A DNA stretch of 64,000 bases from Picocystis sp. L7 (Eukaryota; Chlorophyta; Picocystophyceae; Picocystales; Picocystaceae): the NCBI GenBank assembly GCA_020975725.1, contig QXJR01000027.1:434001-498000 (forward strand), given 5' to 3'. This document shows positions 18,933 through 27,621 of the stretch, one piece after another; positions within the stretch are counted from its first letter, which is position 1; each line of letters begins with the position of its first letter. A program made the position numbers and the translations under genes. The notes beneath the pieces are model-generated. The model made no database searches. It saw only the letters and a program-made list of their open reading frames with translations, and was not told the origin of the DNA.

Positions 18933-19991
18933 ACTGGTGCAGCCGCTCGAAACGTGGAGGCTGCTGCAGCACGCACAAGTCCTTCGAAAACCTTTATTGC
19001 GCTTGACCGTCGGAATTCGGACGGCTCTTTGATCGTAATTGAAGCGAGCAGCTCTTTGATTGCGTGCGTTTCAGAGTGCTGCCACCTTGTGGAGGTTTAT
19101 GCGGCCCTCGCCATGCGGATCACGAAGGTGTCGGATGCGAATCCGTGTCCTTCATGTTCACCCTCAAACAAAGGATGCTGCTTGTGCTGCGCGGCTCTTC
19201 TTTCACTTCTTTCCTTTTCCCTTTTCCCATGAGCTGATTTCGCACGGTCGTCACATCGGCGGTCAGCACGGAGGAACGTTTCCATCCATTTCCACCTCTC
19301 CCGTTCAGGCGATTGGAACGCGTCACGTACCTTGCGCAGCGTGTTCTTCAATCACTTCTTGTGCTCTTCCATCGAGGCTTGGCGAAATTCATCCAGGTGC
19401 TCTCGGATGCGTCCCACTGTCGATCCAGGCCCGTTCTCGCGTGCCTTGGAGCAGGAGGAGCTTTCGTCCGCCATGCCGAACCGATCGCTTCGAACAGGTC
19501 CAAGACGTCTGCGACCAGCCTACCACACACCCGCGATACCATTCCTTGTACCGCCGAGGAGGACAGTATTCTTCCTTTACAGTCCTCTGCAGGGACGGGA
19601 CTGGCCGAAGGACCTCGCGGACTGTTTTTCGACACGTCCCTTTCGACCCAAGCGATCTGTCGGTCAAACGTGCGGATGAAGGGGTTCTTGAACCCAAAGG
19701 ATTCCTTTCGAACTCGGTTGGATTCGGGACGAGTCTCGATGCCCGCGCCTCGTCCGGGTTCGTGCCCACGAACCCAGAGACCGTGGTTTCGAGCGGTCTC
19801 TCTGTTGAACCCCCCCTCACGAAAGACCGTGTGGACCGTCAATTATCGATCCACGACGGTCCAGGGCCCTCCAGCCAACCTCTCTCGACGCCATTCCGAC
19901 CTCCTGCGCCTTCCCTCAGCCAGCCATTAAAGCTCTTGTCGCGCGGAAGAAAGGCAAGTGGGCGGTCCGAGGAGAGAAGGAAGGTGGCAGA
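18933..19991. other. Intergenic region with an unresolved minus-strand gene candidate
   Basis: No full gene could be assembled here. On the minus strand an ATG at 19473 opens about 40 codons (MADESSSCSKAR onwards). Further down, another open stretch ends in a TAA near 19100, and an AATAAA signal on the same strand lies at about 18993-18998. This suggests a small spliced minus-strand gene, but no splice pattern that joins the parts in frame was found. From about 19640 to 19900 the sequence is rich in GGTTCGA/TTCGAAC-like words, as in the other promoters, and probably serves the amine oxidase gene. Confidence 0.35.
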
Positions 19992-21626
19992 ATGACATAC
20001 GTGCCGCGGGGTAGACGCACCACACGCCGACGACCGCGGAAGAATTTGCAGCCCAAGCAGCGTCGAATCCGACCACCCCCTCCACCAGGTGGATACCACT
20101 GCGTCATCGTAGGCGCAGGACCTGCTGGATTGGCTGCTGCGTCTTCTCTGCATCGTGCTGGGCTCAAGGTGGTCGTACTGGAGGCACGATCGCGTGTAGG
20201 AGGACGAGTGCACACCGTGTCCCTGCCCAAACGAAAGCTGGAAGATGGAAGAGTGCTACACGCCACCGAAGTAGACCTGGGAGCAAACTACATACACGGA
20301 TGTGATGACTACCAGCCAGTACTTGAAATTGCAATCCGAGGAGCGCACCATGCACCAGTTGTTGCCGGAGGGGCACATGCCGAGTCCACTACCTGTGCAA
20401 GATGGTTCGACCCCACCACAGGTCAAGCAGTCCCTTGGGAGACCCTGGCCGACATGCATCATCTCTGCTGGCGTGCAGCCGATCACATGGTGCATCTGGC
20501 AAATCGTGCGGATGAAAACGGAGTAGATTTGGATGTAGAATCTGCCTTTGATGAGGGCTTGATGCATGTGCTTCATCGAATGGGTGGCCGAAAGCTGGGC
20601 GCAACAGAAAAGGGAATAGTGGACAGCATCAAGGGGAGGGCTTGGGGATATGTGAGTAGGCTATCTGATACAACTGTGAAGTTGCACAAAGGAGAAATCA
20701 GTGGCTTGCGTGATACGGATGCGTTTCACAGTGCAAGCAACATCAAACGGGAAGCCAAGAAGATGAGAGATGCAATGTCCAGGTCAAGGCATCCTTCGAT
20801 TCTGCCAGCTTCGAAGTCTGCTGGGAAAGGTGATCGACTTGTTCTGGATGGCTACAGAGGGCTTTTAATCGATAAGTTGGCGAATGGGCTTCACATTGAA
20901 CTGGACCAAGTGGTGAGTCATGTAGGAGCCAGTCCCGGCCTTTGTACCACGAAGACACGAGGTGGTAGCTCATACCACAGTCTATTTGTCATAGTCACTG
21001 TGCCCCTTGGAGTGCTGCAAGGGAAGCACAAAGATAGCGCAATGATTTTTTATCCACCACTGACGGACAAAAAGTTGAGTGCTATCGGCCGTATGGGAAT
21101 GGGGGTACACAACAAAATTATACTACGCTTTTCCCCTGATGAGATATTTTGGCCGGGTGGGGTGCCGCAGATAAACTGTCCGGACCCCCGATTCAGCTTT
21201 CTCAATCTCCACGCATATGGGAAAGAAGGTGTCCTGTTGTGCCATGTATTTGGAAGCAGCTTGTTTGCTCACGGTTGGGATGGGATGGATGATGAAGATG
21301 TTGTAAAACAAGCCCTGCAGTGCCTGTGGGGGATGTTTCCGGGCACAACGGCAAAACCTCTAGACTACTTAGTGACACGTTGGGACGAAGATCCTTTTTC
21401 AATGGGCTCTTATTCTTTCATGCCAGTTGGTTCAAAGTTATGGGAGGACATCAAAGAGATTGGCAGCCCCCACCCTCCAGGTCCATCAGAACAACACAGA
21501 ATTTTCTTTGCTGGCGAAGCAGTGAGCATTTCCGGTTGGCAATGCGTTCATGGTGCATACGAAACTGGAATGGAAGCTGCAAATTCCGTCATCACAAGGT
21601 TACCTTTCTGGGCATCCAGCAAATAG
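19992..21626 (+). CDS. FAD-dependent amine (polyamine) oxidase
   Basis: The 544-residue flavoprotein has an N-terminal Rossmann motif (VIVGAGPAGLAAASSL, about residues 38-53) followed by the Glu of VVVLEARSRVGGRV. A DLGANYIHG loop, the VTVPLGVLQ strand and the C-terminal FAD contacts IFFAGEAVS and VHGAYETGMEAA match the amine oxidase/polyamine oxidase family. The expected reaction is oxidative deamination of polyamines, or possibly an LSD1-like lysine demethylation. No SWIRM domain is present. The first 35 residues are strongly basic and proline-rich, perhaps a targeting or nuclear signal. No peroxisomal SKL is seen, though the protein ends in SSK. Substrate unproven. Confidence 0.85.
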   Translation: MTYVPRGRRTTRRRPRKNLQPKQRRIRPPPPPGGYHCVIVGAGPAGLAAASSLHRAGLKVVVLEARSRVGGRVHTVSLPKRKLEDGRVLHATEVDLGANYIHGCDDYQPVLEIAIRGAHHAPVVAGGAHAESTTCARWFDPTTGQAVPWETLADMHHLCWRAADHMVHLANRADENGVDLDVESAFDEGLMHVLHRMGGRKLGATEKGIVDSIKGRAWGYVSRLSDTTVKLHKGEISGLRDTDAFHSASNIKREAKKMRDAMSRSRHPSILPASKSAGKGDRLVLDGYRGLLIDKLANGLHIELDQVVSHVGASPGLCTTKTRGGSSYHSLFVIVTVPLGVLQGKHKDSAMIFYPPLTDKKLSAIGRMGMGVHNKIILRFSPDEIFWPGGVPQINCPDPRFSFLNLHAYGKEGVLLCHVFGSSLFAHGWDGMDDEDVVKQALQCLWGMFPGTTAKPLDYLVTRWDEDPFSMGSYSFMPVGSKLWEDIKEIGSPHPPGPSEQHRIFFAGEAVSISGWQCVHGAYETGMEAANSVITRLPFWASSK

Positions 21627-22515
21627 ATCCTGCCTTATGTCCTGTCCAAAGATTGCAATTCTTTGACTGGTATTGGAAAGCTGCCTAAAAAAGATGTTCA
21701 TCATCTCTCTCTCTTGTAGCCCTGACTTCAGCTTGTGTTAGACAATCAAACATTAGCGACAAGCAAATTTGCACCCAAAGAGTTGGTATAAAGTGCTGTT
21801 TTTGCGTCCCACAGAATCTGTGAATTTCACCCAAATTCGTGATGCATGGGCACACAAGAAAAGATGTAGTCAGCAGCATGTCAATCGCTTCTTATTGGCA
21901 AGCACTAACGCAATATTTCTGGGAAGCTCAGTAGACAAGTTTTCAACCTTGCAATTGCATTCAGGAAGATAACGCAGTAAATAACGATCATCATTGCTAG
22001 TTCACCTAATTTTCAAGAGCATTGACTTACCGTGTTGTTGCCCACACTATTTCCAAGAATACTATTGCAGTCCCTTCCATCTAAAAGTCACTCTCGCTAC
22101 CCCAATCCCTGAATGAAGAAGATGATATGGCAATGCTCCGCATGAATGATAAACCTTTTTCTATGTGCACTTGATCAAGGTAGGGAAGAAATCTGCAGCA
22201 GAATATCCGTAGGTGGACACACCTTCCACTGCCATGACAAGTTACCGCTGTGTTGCTGTAGAGGGCACACTTTCTCATTCCTACAGCCAGTATACGTCAC
22301 AAGTGCAACGCAACACGTGTGAGAAGGAGAAACTTACGCACATTGAATAGCAGGCAGCCTGCCCTATCGTACATCTTAGCGCTTGATCAAACCAGTGTCT
22401 CGTGCTTTGCTGTAGCTGTAAGGCCGCAGTAGCGATTGCCCAGCGCCCACTTCTGTGTTCAGGCAACATGTTGCTTGAATAAAAATGAAACCAAAAGTCT
22501 ACGTGGCGAAGGTGC
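21627..22515. other. Intergenic region between convergent genes
   Basis: This stretch lies between the 3' ends of the plus-strand amine oxidase and the minus-strand RPC9. It must hold both 3' UTRs. Open frames are short and featureless, and no structured RNA was recognised. Confidence 0.4.
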
Positions 22516-22908
22516 TTACTGGTTGCCGTGTGACTGGGAAAGAATCTGTTTCACCAATCCCAAAAGTTCCTCGAACTCTTCGTCAGAAAATCTGTCGTCG
22601 CAATTGTCGATCAGAAGGTGGAGTTCAACGTGTTGCGAAGGTCTCTGATTCAGAAGCTGCAGTGCTTCATACTTGGACAGTCGAAACTTCTCGACGGCTT
22701 GCAAAAACTTCGCTGCAGCTTCTCTCGTTCCCGTGCAGCGTTTCGTTCCTTTCAGATATTCCCAGACTTGCAGCTCCACCTCGGACAGCGAGTTCTCCGC
22801 TTGGTCTGCGCCTCGTGTCTTCAGCATCTCCATAACTTCAATGTTGCTAAGCTGACCTTCGTACACTGGATCGGGTCTCGTCTGTCTCCTTTGCTCGACC
22901 ATGGCCAT
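22516..22908 (-). CDS. RPC9: RNA polymerase III subunit RPC9 (CRCP/Rpc17)
   Basis: The 130-residue protein matches the RPC9/Rpb4-like family. It has the N-terminal LSNIEVMEMLK, the ELQVWEYL helix, the LSKYEALQLLNQRP signature and a C-terminal acidic ELHLLIDNCDDR...EEFEELL segment. RPC9 pairs with RPC8 to form the Pol III stalk, the counterpart of Rpb4/Rpb7, which helps transcription initiation at tRNA and 5S genes. The ATG at 22908 is used, with another Met two codons on; the frame upstream has no ATG. A 5S rRNA gene and RPB12 lie next upstream on the same strand. Confidence 0.88.
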   Translation of the reverse strand: MAMVEQRRQTRPDPVYEGQLSNIEVMEMLKTRGADQAENSLSEVELQVWEYLKGTKRCTGTREAAAKFLQAVEKFRLSKYEALQLLNQRPSQHVELHLLIDNCDDRFSDEEFEELLGLVKQILSQSHGNQ

Positions 22909-23083
22909 CGAAAGGGACGTCAAAGGCTCGGCGAACCGCCGCCAGTGGGAAGCTGTGTCGAGGCGCGCTGGAACCCAGGCCAGAAAAAAATCAGTTGGTG
23001 GGGATCATCCTTCCACAGCGTGCTTGTGTAGTTTCGAACCCGGGACCTGTGAACGGGGCTGCGGTTTCTTTCCTGTAGGAGAC

Positions 23084-23087
23084 AAAA
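23084..23087 (-). terminator. Probable Pol III T-tract terminator of 5S
   Basis: A run of four T on the minus strand, 9 bases beyond the 5S 3' end and preceded by TTTCG. Short T-tracts are the standard Pol III termination signal. Confidence 0.55.
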
Positions 23088-23096
23088 CGAAAGATA

Positions 23097-23213
23097 CAGT
23101 TCGGCACCGGGGATTCCCAGCTGGTCACCCAAGCCAGTACTAATCCGGCTCAACGGCGTTTAACTTCCGAGTTCTGATGGGATCGGGTGCTTTCGCCGTG
23201 ATATGACCGAACC
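23097..23213 (-). rRNA. 5S ribosomal RNA
   Basis: On the minus strand the sequence contains the eukaryotic 5S core: AAAGCACCCGATCCCATCAG, then AACTCGGAAGTTAA, then GGATTAGTACTGGCTTGGG, and finally TGGGAATCCCCGGTGC. The ends GGTTCGG and CCGAAC pair to form helix I, which sets the limits to within a few bases. The internal control region for TFIIIA/Pol III lies within the gene. A TTTT tract on the minus strand at 23084-23087 is a likely Pol III terminator. A single copy lies in the window, between two RNA polymerase subunit genes, rather than in a tandem array. Confidence 0.93.
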
Positions 23214-23767
23214 ATGAAATTATCGTGATCTCAAGTCTGTTTATACGCACGCTTTTCGGAACTCCCAAAGGCACGAGCTCTCCGCCCCCCTCTGCGATTC
23301 GGTCCTGGGCGCTTGAACAGCGCAACCAGCGTATCCTACACTCATTCCCATGTCACGAACGTTCTCAGTGGGACAGCGGGGACCGTCCAGCATTGGTCAT
23401 CGTACTTGCAGACCGTGTTGAAGAGCGACGGGCCCTTCGACCCACAGATGCACTTGGCTCAGAGCCATGGTCGAGGGCAAGAAGGAAAGAGGATGATTTA
23501 TCACACCACACAGCAGGGGGGAAGGTCAACTTGGCATCTCTCAGGACAAACCACTCTTTACTCCTGCTTTATTGAGTACATGGAGGGACGCCAAACAGGG
23601 CAACTGCAGGAAGCCGCTGAGGAGTTGGGCACAAGCAGTCACCGTGCCTCGTACTGTACAACTGTAGATCAACACAACCATGCATGTCAGTCACAAAAAC
23701 CCATGCCTCGGCTTCACGCCTGAGTACGTCGCATCTTCATACGTGAACTTCCGCTGTGCATTCCCTT
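23214..23767. other. Spacer: RPB12 3' region and 5S upstream region
   Basis: There is no independent gene that I can support. Plus-strand open frames here (23313-23723) are low-complexity and unlike any family. On the minus strand an AATAAA signal at about 23569-23574 fits the end of the RPB12 transcript. The remainder is the upstream region of the 5S gene. Confidence 0.4.
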
Positions 23768-24032
23768 TCACTTACTTCTGGACGTTCTCTTCTTGTACAG
23801 AATGCGATACCCGCACTCGCGGCACATGATGGAATCTCCTGGACGAAGGAGTGTTTCGTTACCACAATCTTGCGAAAAATTCGGGTCAGCCAAAGGCCTC
23901 GCGTGCGCAAGGCGTCGCTCGGTGAGCATCCATCCCTATCTTTTCTTTCTCTCGTTCCACCGCCTGCTTCCTTCTCGCCGCCGCAGTCGACGCACCTCCA
24001 CAGACGTAGGAGACCGGTTGCGTGGGTTCCAT
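23768..24032 (-). CDS. RPB12: RNA polymerase I/II/III shared subunit RPB12 (RPABC4), spliced
   Basis: A 45-residue zinc protein encoded by exons 24032-23996 and 23868-23768, with a 127-nt intron (donor GTGCGT, acceptor TTTCGCAAG). Splicing gives YVCGDCG followed by [15 protein letters not shown]. This reconstitutes the C-x2-C...C-x2-C zinc ribbon and the invariant [11 protein letters not shown] of Rpb12/ABC10-alpha. The intron interrupts the Gly-Asp between the first two cysteines. Read straight through, the protein ends in SRSK. A GTAAGT at the end of exon 2 could be a second donor, giving a slightly different tail in place of the usual RxVQFEAR. RPB12 is required in all three nuclear polymerases. 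Confidence 0.9.
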
Positions 24033-24522
24033 CGCCTACGTTCTCTACCGTGACGACCGTTTCTGGGTATGCGTGGTCGTTCGATTCTTTTGCGTTGGAC
24101 GACGAAAGCGCCTGCCGTTCTTGGAATGCGGCAAGAAACCAGCCGCTTCGCGAGGATCTTTTCACAACGATTTCACAACCGTACCGAAGGCCTCCAGCCG
24201 ACGACCTGCTACAGGGGCGGTTAGCACCCATCGGAGGTGGGGTCAGGTTCGTACCCGTCCTGCTGTCCAATCCGACCGCGATCGATTCGGGTTCGAAACC
24301 GGGATCGTTTCGGGTTCAGACCCTTACGAAACCCAGGCTTCGACCGAACCGAACGGATCGACCGTTCCCTCCGACATCTCACGCAGAGGAAATACGACAT
24401 CGCCTTTGGATTGCTGATGGCAGTTGCCCCCGTCCTCGACGGATCAAGTGAGAGTCACGTGTTTCGGTCCGCCAAGCAACACAGTTGACACCTGGGTTGC
24501 TTCGGTGTCACTCGTCGGCGCA
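24033..24522. promoter_or_regulatory. Divergent promoter, RPB12 / DUF212 gene
   Basis: This is 490 bases between divergent genes with no gene of its own. It contains GGGTTCGAAACCGGGATCG around 24289 and ATCGATTCG just before it, plus GCAGAGGAAA near 24382. These belong to the palindrome and CCGCAGAGG-like families seen at other starts in the window. Confidence 0.4.
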
Positions 24523-25278
24523 ATGCGTGCGCCAGTGTCCGAGCTCAGCTCGTGCACTTCGCCTGGAACCTTCGGACGTGCCAGAGGTGGAACCAAACGC
24601 ATCAACAGCAAGGCTCCAGCGAGGGGAGCGTTTGTGCGTAGGGCTGCGCGGGATGCTGTGTCGGGAGGCGTTGCGAAGCAGGAGGAGAGCCGACGGAGGA
24701 CTGCTGCGAGACGATGCGCGGCGCTGTTCGTGAAGCTAGCTGGGTGGTGGAAGGACACTTCGTGCAGGAGGGAAGCCGGAGCGAAGCTTTTCCTAGGAGC
24801 CGCGACGGTACCGGGAGGGTTTGCAGAGCTGGGTAGGAACCTTGTGTTCATGGCAGGGTTCTACGCGTGGATGATCGCTCAAATCATGAAAGTGTTCACT
24901 ACCTTCTACAAGGAAGGAAAGTGGACCCTCAAGCCTTTGATGGAGAGCGGGGGAATGCCGTCCTCACACTCCTCCTTGGTGATGGGCGTGACCACGGCAG
25001 TCGCACTGAAGCACGGGCTGGGCAGTACCCTCTTCCCGATCTGCCTAGCCTTTAGTCTGATCGTCATGTACGATGCGGCTGGTGTACGTAGGCACGCAGG
25101 AAAGCAGGCGGAAGTTCTCAACTTGATTGTTGCCGAGCTCTTCCATGGCCATCCTGTTAGCGAGACGCAATTGAAGGAGTTGATTGGGCATACACCCTCG
25201 CAAGTGCTGGCAGGCGCGCTTCTGGGTGTGCTTATACCCTTGGTCTGCATGCCAAGTCTATCCGTGATAGGGCGATAG
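24523..25278 (+). CDS. DUF212 protein (acid phosphatase/haloperoxidase-related), plastid type
   Basis: A 251-residue membrane protein. The C-terminal 150 residues match the DUF212/YuiD family: an N-terminal hydrophobic helix (FMAGFYAWMIAQIMKV), the signature SGGMPSSHSSLVMGVTTAVA, MYDAAGVRRHAGKQAEVLN, and GHTPSQVLAGALLGVLIP. The SSH and RxHxGxQ pieces resemble PAP2/vanadium-haloperoxidase phosphate-binding motifs, but activity is unproven. The first roughly 85 residues are basic, Ser/Ala-rich and unlike bacterial homologues, as expected for a plastid transit peptide. The ATG at 24523 is the first in frame after a non-ATG open stretch. Confidence 0.85.
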   Translation: MRAPVSELSSCTSPGTFGRARGGTKRINSKAPARGAFVRRAARDAVSGGVAKQEESRRRTAARRCAALFVKLAGWWKDTSCRREAGAKLFLGAATVPGGFAELGRNLVFMAGFYAWMIAQIMKVFTTFYKEGKWTLKPLMESGGMPSSHSSLVMGVTTAVALKHGLGSTLFPICLAFSLIVMYDAAGVRRHAGKQAEVLNLIVAELFHGHPVSETQLKELIGHTPSQVLAGALLGVLIPLVCMPSLSVIGR

Positions 25279-25369
25279 CACTTGCAAAGACGATTCAAAA
25301 GTTAAAATAACATTCTTATCCTTTGAAAAATTGAAAAAGAACGCGAGGATTACTTTTGGAAGGCTTCGG

Positions 25370-25945
25370 TCAAAACATCCCATCCATCTTGTCCATTCTT
25401 TCGGACTCTGCATTTGCTGACTTTATGCACTTGTAAAAAAGAAATGCAGACATTGGAAAACCCGTAAACACAAAGGTCCCCAGAATGGGCTTGTACAGGG
25501 GACTCTCCGGTCCCAGAACTCCGAATATCGGGTTTTGGTTGGTGTACTCGAAAATCGATCCAACCTGGCAAGCCACAGCACACGTGTCAGTCCGTCAGTT
25601 TCGTGGACCACCTCCCACGTCAATTAGCAACGACGCTATCCGACATACCGCTGCAATTGCGACCATGGAGGAGAAGAGAAGGTAGAGGCCGAAGGGAAGG
25701 TCTTGTGGCTCTCCCTCCATCATCTTCCTTTCTTTTTCCCTTCGCTCCCACGGTGGAATCTCCTCTTCATCCTCCGCTTCGACCTTCGGTCCGTCTTCAT
25801 CCTCCGCACGCACGGCCCACGAAATGTTTCGCCATCCACCACGTACGGGCGTCTTCCCTTGGCCCAGTGCACGCCTTGGATGCAGCGCGACGCTCCGACT
25901 CGGCAGACCGGTCAGGCGTACGGCGGAACACGTCAGGCTCGACAT
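25370..25945 (-). CDS. Conserved plastid membrane protein, spliced
   Basis: Two exons (25945-25649 and 25564-25370) with an 84-nt intron (GTATGT...GCCAG) encode 163 residues. The first 55 look like a transit peptide. An acidic linker leads to PPWERREKERK, a predicted transmembrane segment (LPFGLYLLFSSMVAIAAVGS, across the exon junction), NQNPIFGVLGPESPLY, and a second hydrophobic segment (ILGTFVFTGFPMSAFLFY) before a charged tail. From memory, similar proteins of this size exist in plants and algae as uncharacterised chloroplast membrane proteins. No function is assigned. The splice joins two hydrophobic pieces in frame, which supports the model. Confidence 0.75.
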
Positions 25946-26605
25946 CCTGCGGCCTTGCAACTCGTCCACAGATCCGACTGGAGGTCAGGAAGGCTCCTGG
26001 TCGGTTTCTGGACGAGTCTCGCGGCAGCGGCGATTCGCTCCTGCGTCGCGAAAGCGTGTCGGTGGATAGGAAGGGATCCGATTTCGTTGCTCCTCTCCCC
26101 TGGATTTCTCTCATCCACACCGATCTGGGTGCCTCGGACGAGGAGGGGAGAAAGGGGCACTCGAGTGCATATTTGTCCGACTGGGCAGGTCACATGCAAT
26201 GGAAGCAAGGGGTGACTGAAGGTCACTGGGGCATAGAAAACGCAGGAAGGAATGCAGCGGAACAACACACCTGCACGGGCTGCCGCTTGGAGGAGGGACC
26301 GAAGAACCTACCCATGTGGCAAAAGTCAAGGTTGTATGGAAACCGTTCGGCCGCAGAGGTGGAGTTCCATCCGATGACGACTTGCATCGCGAGTGAATCA
26401 ACCAACTGAGTCGTTCCAGCACGGATCGAACGTCAATACCAATAGAAGGGGCGCTGGCTATCGTTCAGTGTGTCCTTTGAATGTCCATGATCGTCACCAA
26501 CGGACAGGTGTGTTGGCGCATCATTCGTGGGGAGCGTTCACCAAATGCTCCAGCAATCTTTACTCGAATCTTGCAGTGCAGGTCGCAGAAACAATTTGCT
26601 CCCTG
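25946..26605. other. Intergenic region with unassigned open frames
   Basis: Lies between the plastid membrane protein start and the KTI12 stop. A plus-strand frame is open up to 26409, and its end (HTCTGCRLEEGPKNL, then a stop) looks somewhat protein-like, but no start, splice pattern or family could be found. I do not call it a gene. The part near 26560-26605 should contain the KTI12 3' UTR. Confidence 0.3.
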
Positions 26606-27481
26606 CTAGTGGATATTCGTCTTCAAGTAATCCACAAACATTCGACGCACGGATCCAGTATCCTTGATCGATCCAGTTGACTGGTTCAGTATCCGTAAAA
26701 ACATTCGTTTTTGGGTCCTCAACTCGGAAAGCGTGACAGGTCGAGTCAGGTGTAACGGTGTGTCAACATCTTTCAGCCTCATCAATCCTACCGGCTGTCC
26801 GCAAGCCTCCGATTGGGCATCCGAGATTTCCATGACCACACTTTGAGCTTCCCTATCCATTTCGTTCAGTAAATTCGTCTTCCGGGGAATCGTGGCGACG
26901 GTTGCCACGGTGGGTTTGAGCTCCTTGGCTTTGGGTGCCGTCGTCCTCGATTTGCCCTGCATCGCTCGAACGACGTCTTGCAAGATTTCGTCTTCGTTTT
27001 CTTCCGGGTGTCTCAATCTGAAGAGGGGTGCCTCCCATCGATTCTTGGAGTCCGGAATTTCGAATCTTCCAGCCAAGTCTTCGAACACCTGATTGCTGAA
27101 CGCGTCGTCCTCCCGGTTGGTGTTCCATTCCCTGGCCTTTTGGACGTCCACATCGACGTATACCACACAGTACCTCGTGGCCGCGGCTCTGGCGATGCAC
27201 CATAGCTCGTATCGGAACCCTTTGATCGCGTTCATGGCATCCAGAACCACGTAGTTTCTTTTGGTGAGTTCTCTTTCCACTTTGGCTTTGAGTGTCCCTC
27301 GTGTGGATTTCTCCATGGCGGCGTCGGCATAACCTTGATTCTTCCCCACATGCATCTTGCATTCGTCCACCAACACGACCTTCTCTTCCCTTCCCAATTC
27401 CTCCTCCAAACGCGACGCAATTCGCTCCGCCAGTCGGGTTTTCCCGCTGCATGGCAGGCCGCACATCACCACCAGAGGCAT
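26606..27481 (-). CDS. KTI12: KTI12/DRL1 Elongator-associated P-loop protein
   Basis: The 291-residue protein starts MPLVVMCGLPCSGKT, the KTI12 version of the Walker A motif. LDAMNAIKGFRYELWC follows, then CVVYVDV, the WNTNRE motif and the typical PxSxxRWExPLF-like segment (IPDSKNRWEAPLF). The C-terminal domain (PVTLSELRTQKRMFLRI) is a tRNA-binding-type helix bundle in the family. KTI12 is an ATPase that binds tRNA and Elongator and promotes wobble-uridine (mcm5/ncm5) modification; the plant homologue is DRL1. The frame is open well upstream, but the conserved N-terminus fixes the start at 27481. Confidence 0.93.
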   Translation of the reverse strand: MPLVVMCGLPCSGKTRLAERIASRLEEELGREEKVVLVDECKMHVGKNQGYADAAMEKSTRGTLKAKVERELTKRNYVVLDAMNAIKGFRYELWCIARAAATRYCVVYVDVDVQKAREWNTNREDDAFSNQVFEDLAGRFEIPDSKNRWEAPLFRLRHPEENEDEILQDVVRAMQGKSRTTAPKAKELKPTVATVATIPRKTNLLNEMDREAQSVVMEISDAQSEACGQPVGLMRLKDVDTPLHLTRPVTLSELRTQKRMFLRILNQSTGSIKDTGSVRRMFVDYLKTNIH

Positions 27482-27621
27482 CCCGACACTGTTCCCCTCG
27501 GTTCGGTCCCTCTCGGCACCACAACCAGGGAGACGATCCCGGCTGCTCCAGGGGCGGAAGGAAGGGCGGATCGGAAGAGGGGACGAGTTAAGCGGTGGAG
27601 TTAAGCGATGTTGGCGTCGAG

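Noticed and set aside
23030-23060. TTTCGAACCCGGGAC resembling a tRNA T-arm
   Set aside because: The stem does not pair and no acceptor, D or anticodon arms fit. The word is one of the recurring promoter-type palindromes.
23313-23723. 136-codon plus-strand frame after the 5S gene
   Set aside because: No family motif, overlaps the RPB12 3' region on the other strand, and polar low-complexity composition.
25603-26409. 268-codon plus-strand frame
   Set aside because: Its first part is antisense to the spliced plastid membrane protein, and the remainder has no recognisable domain or supported start.
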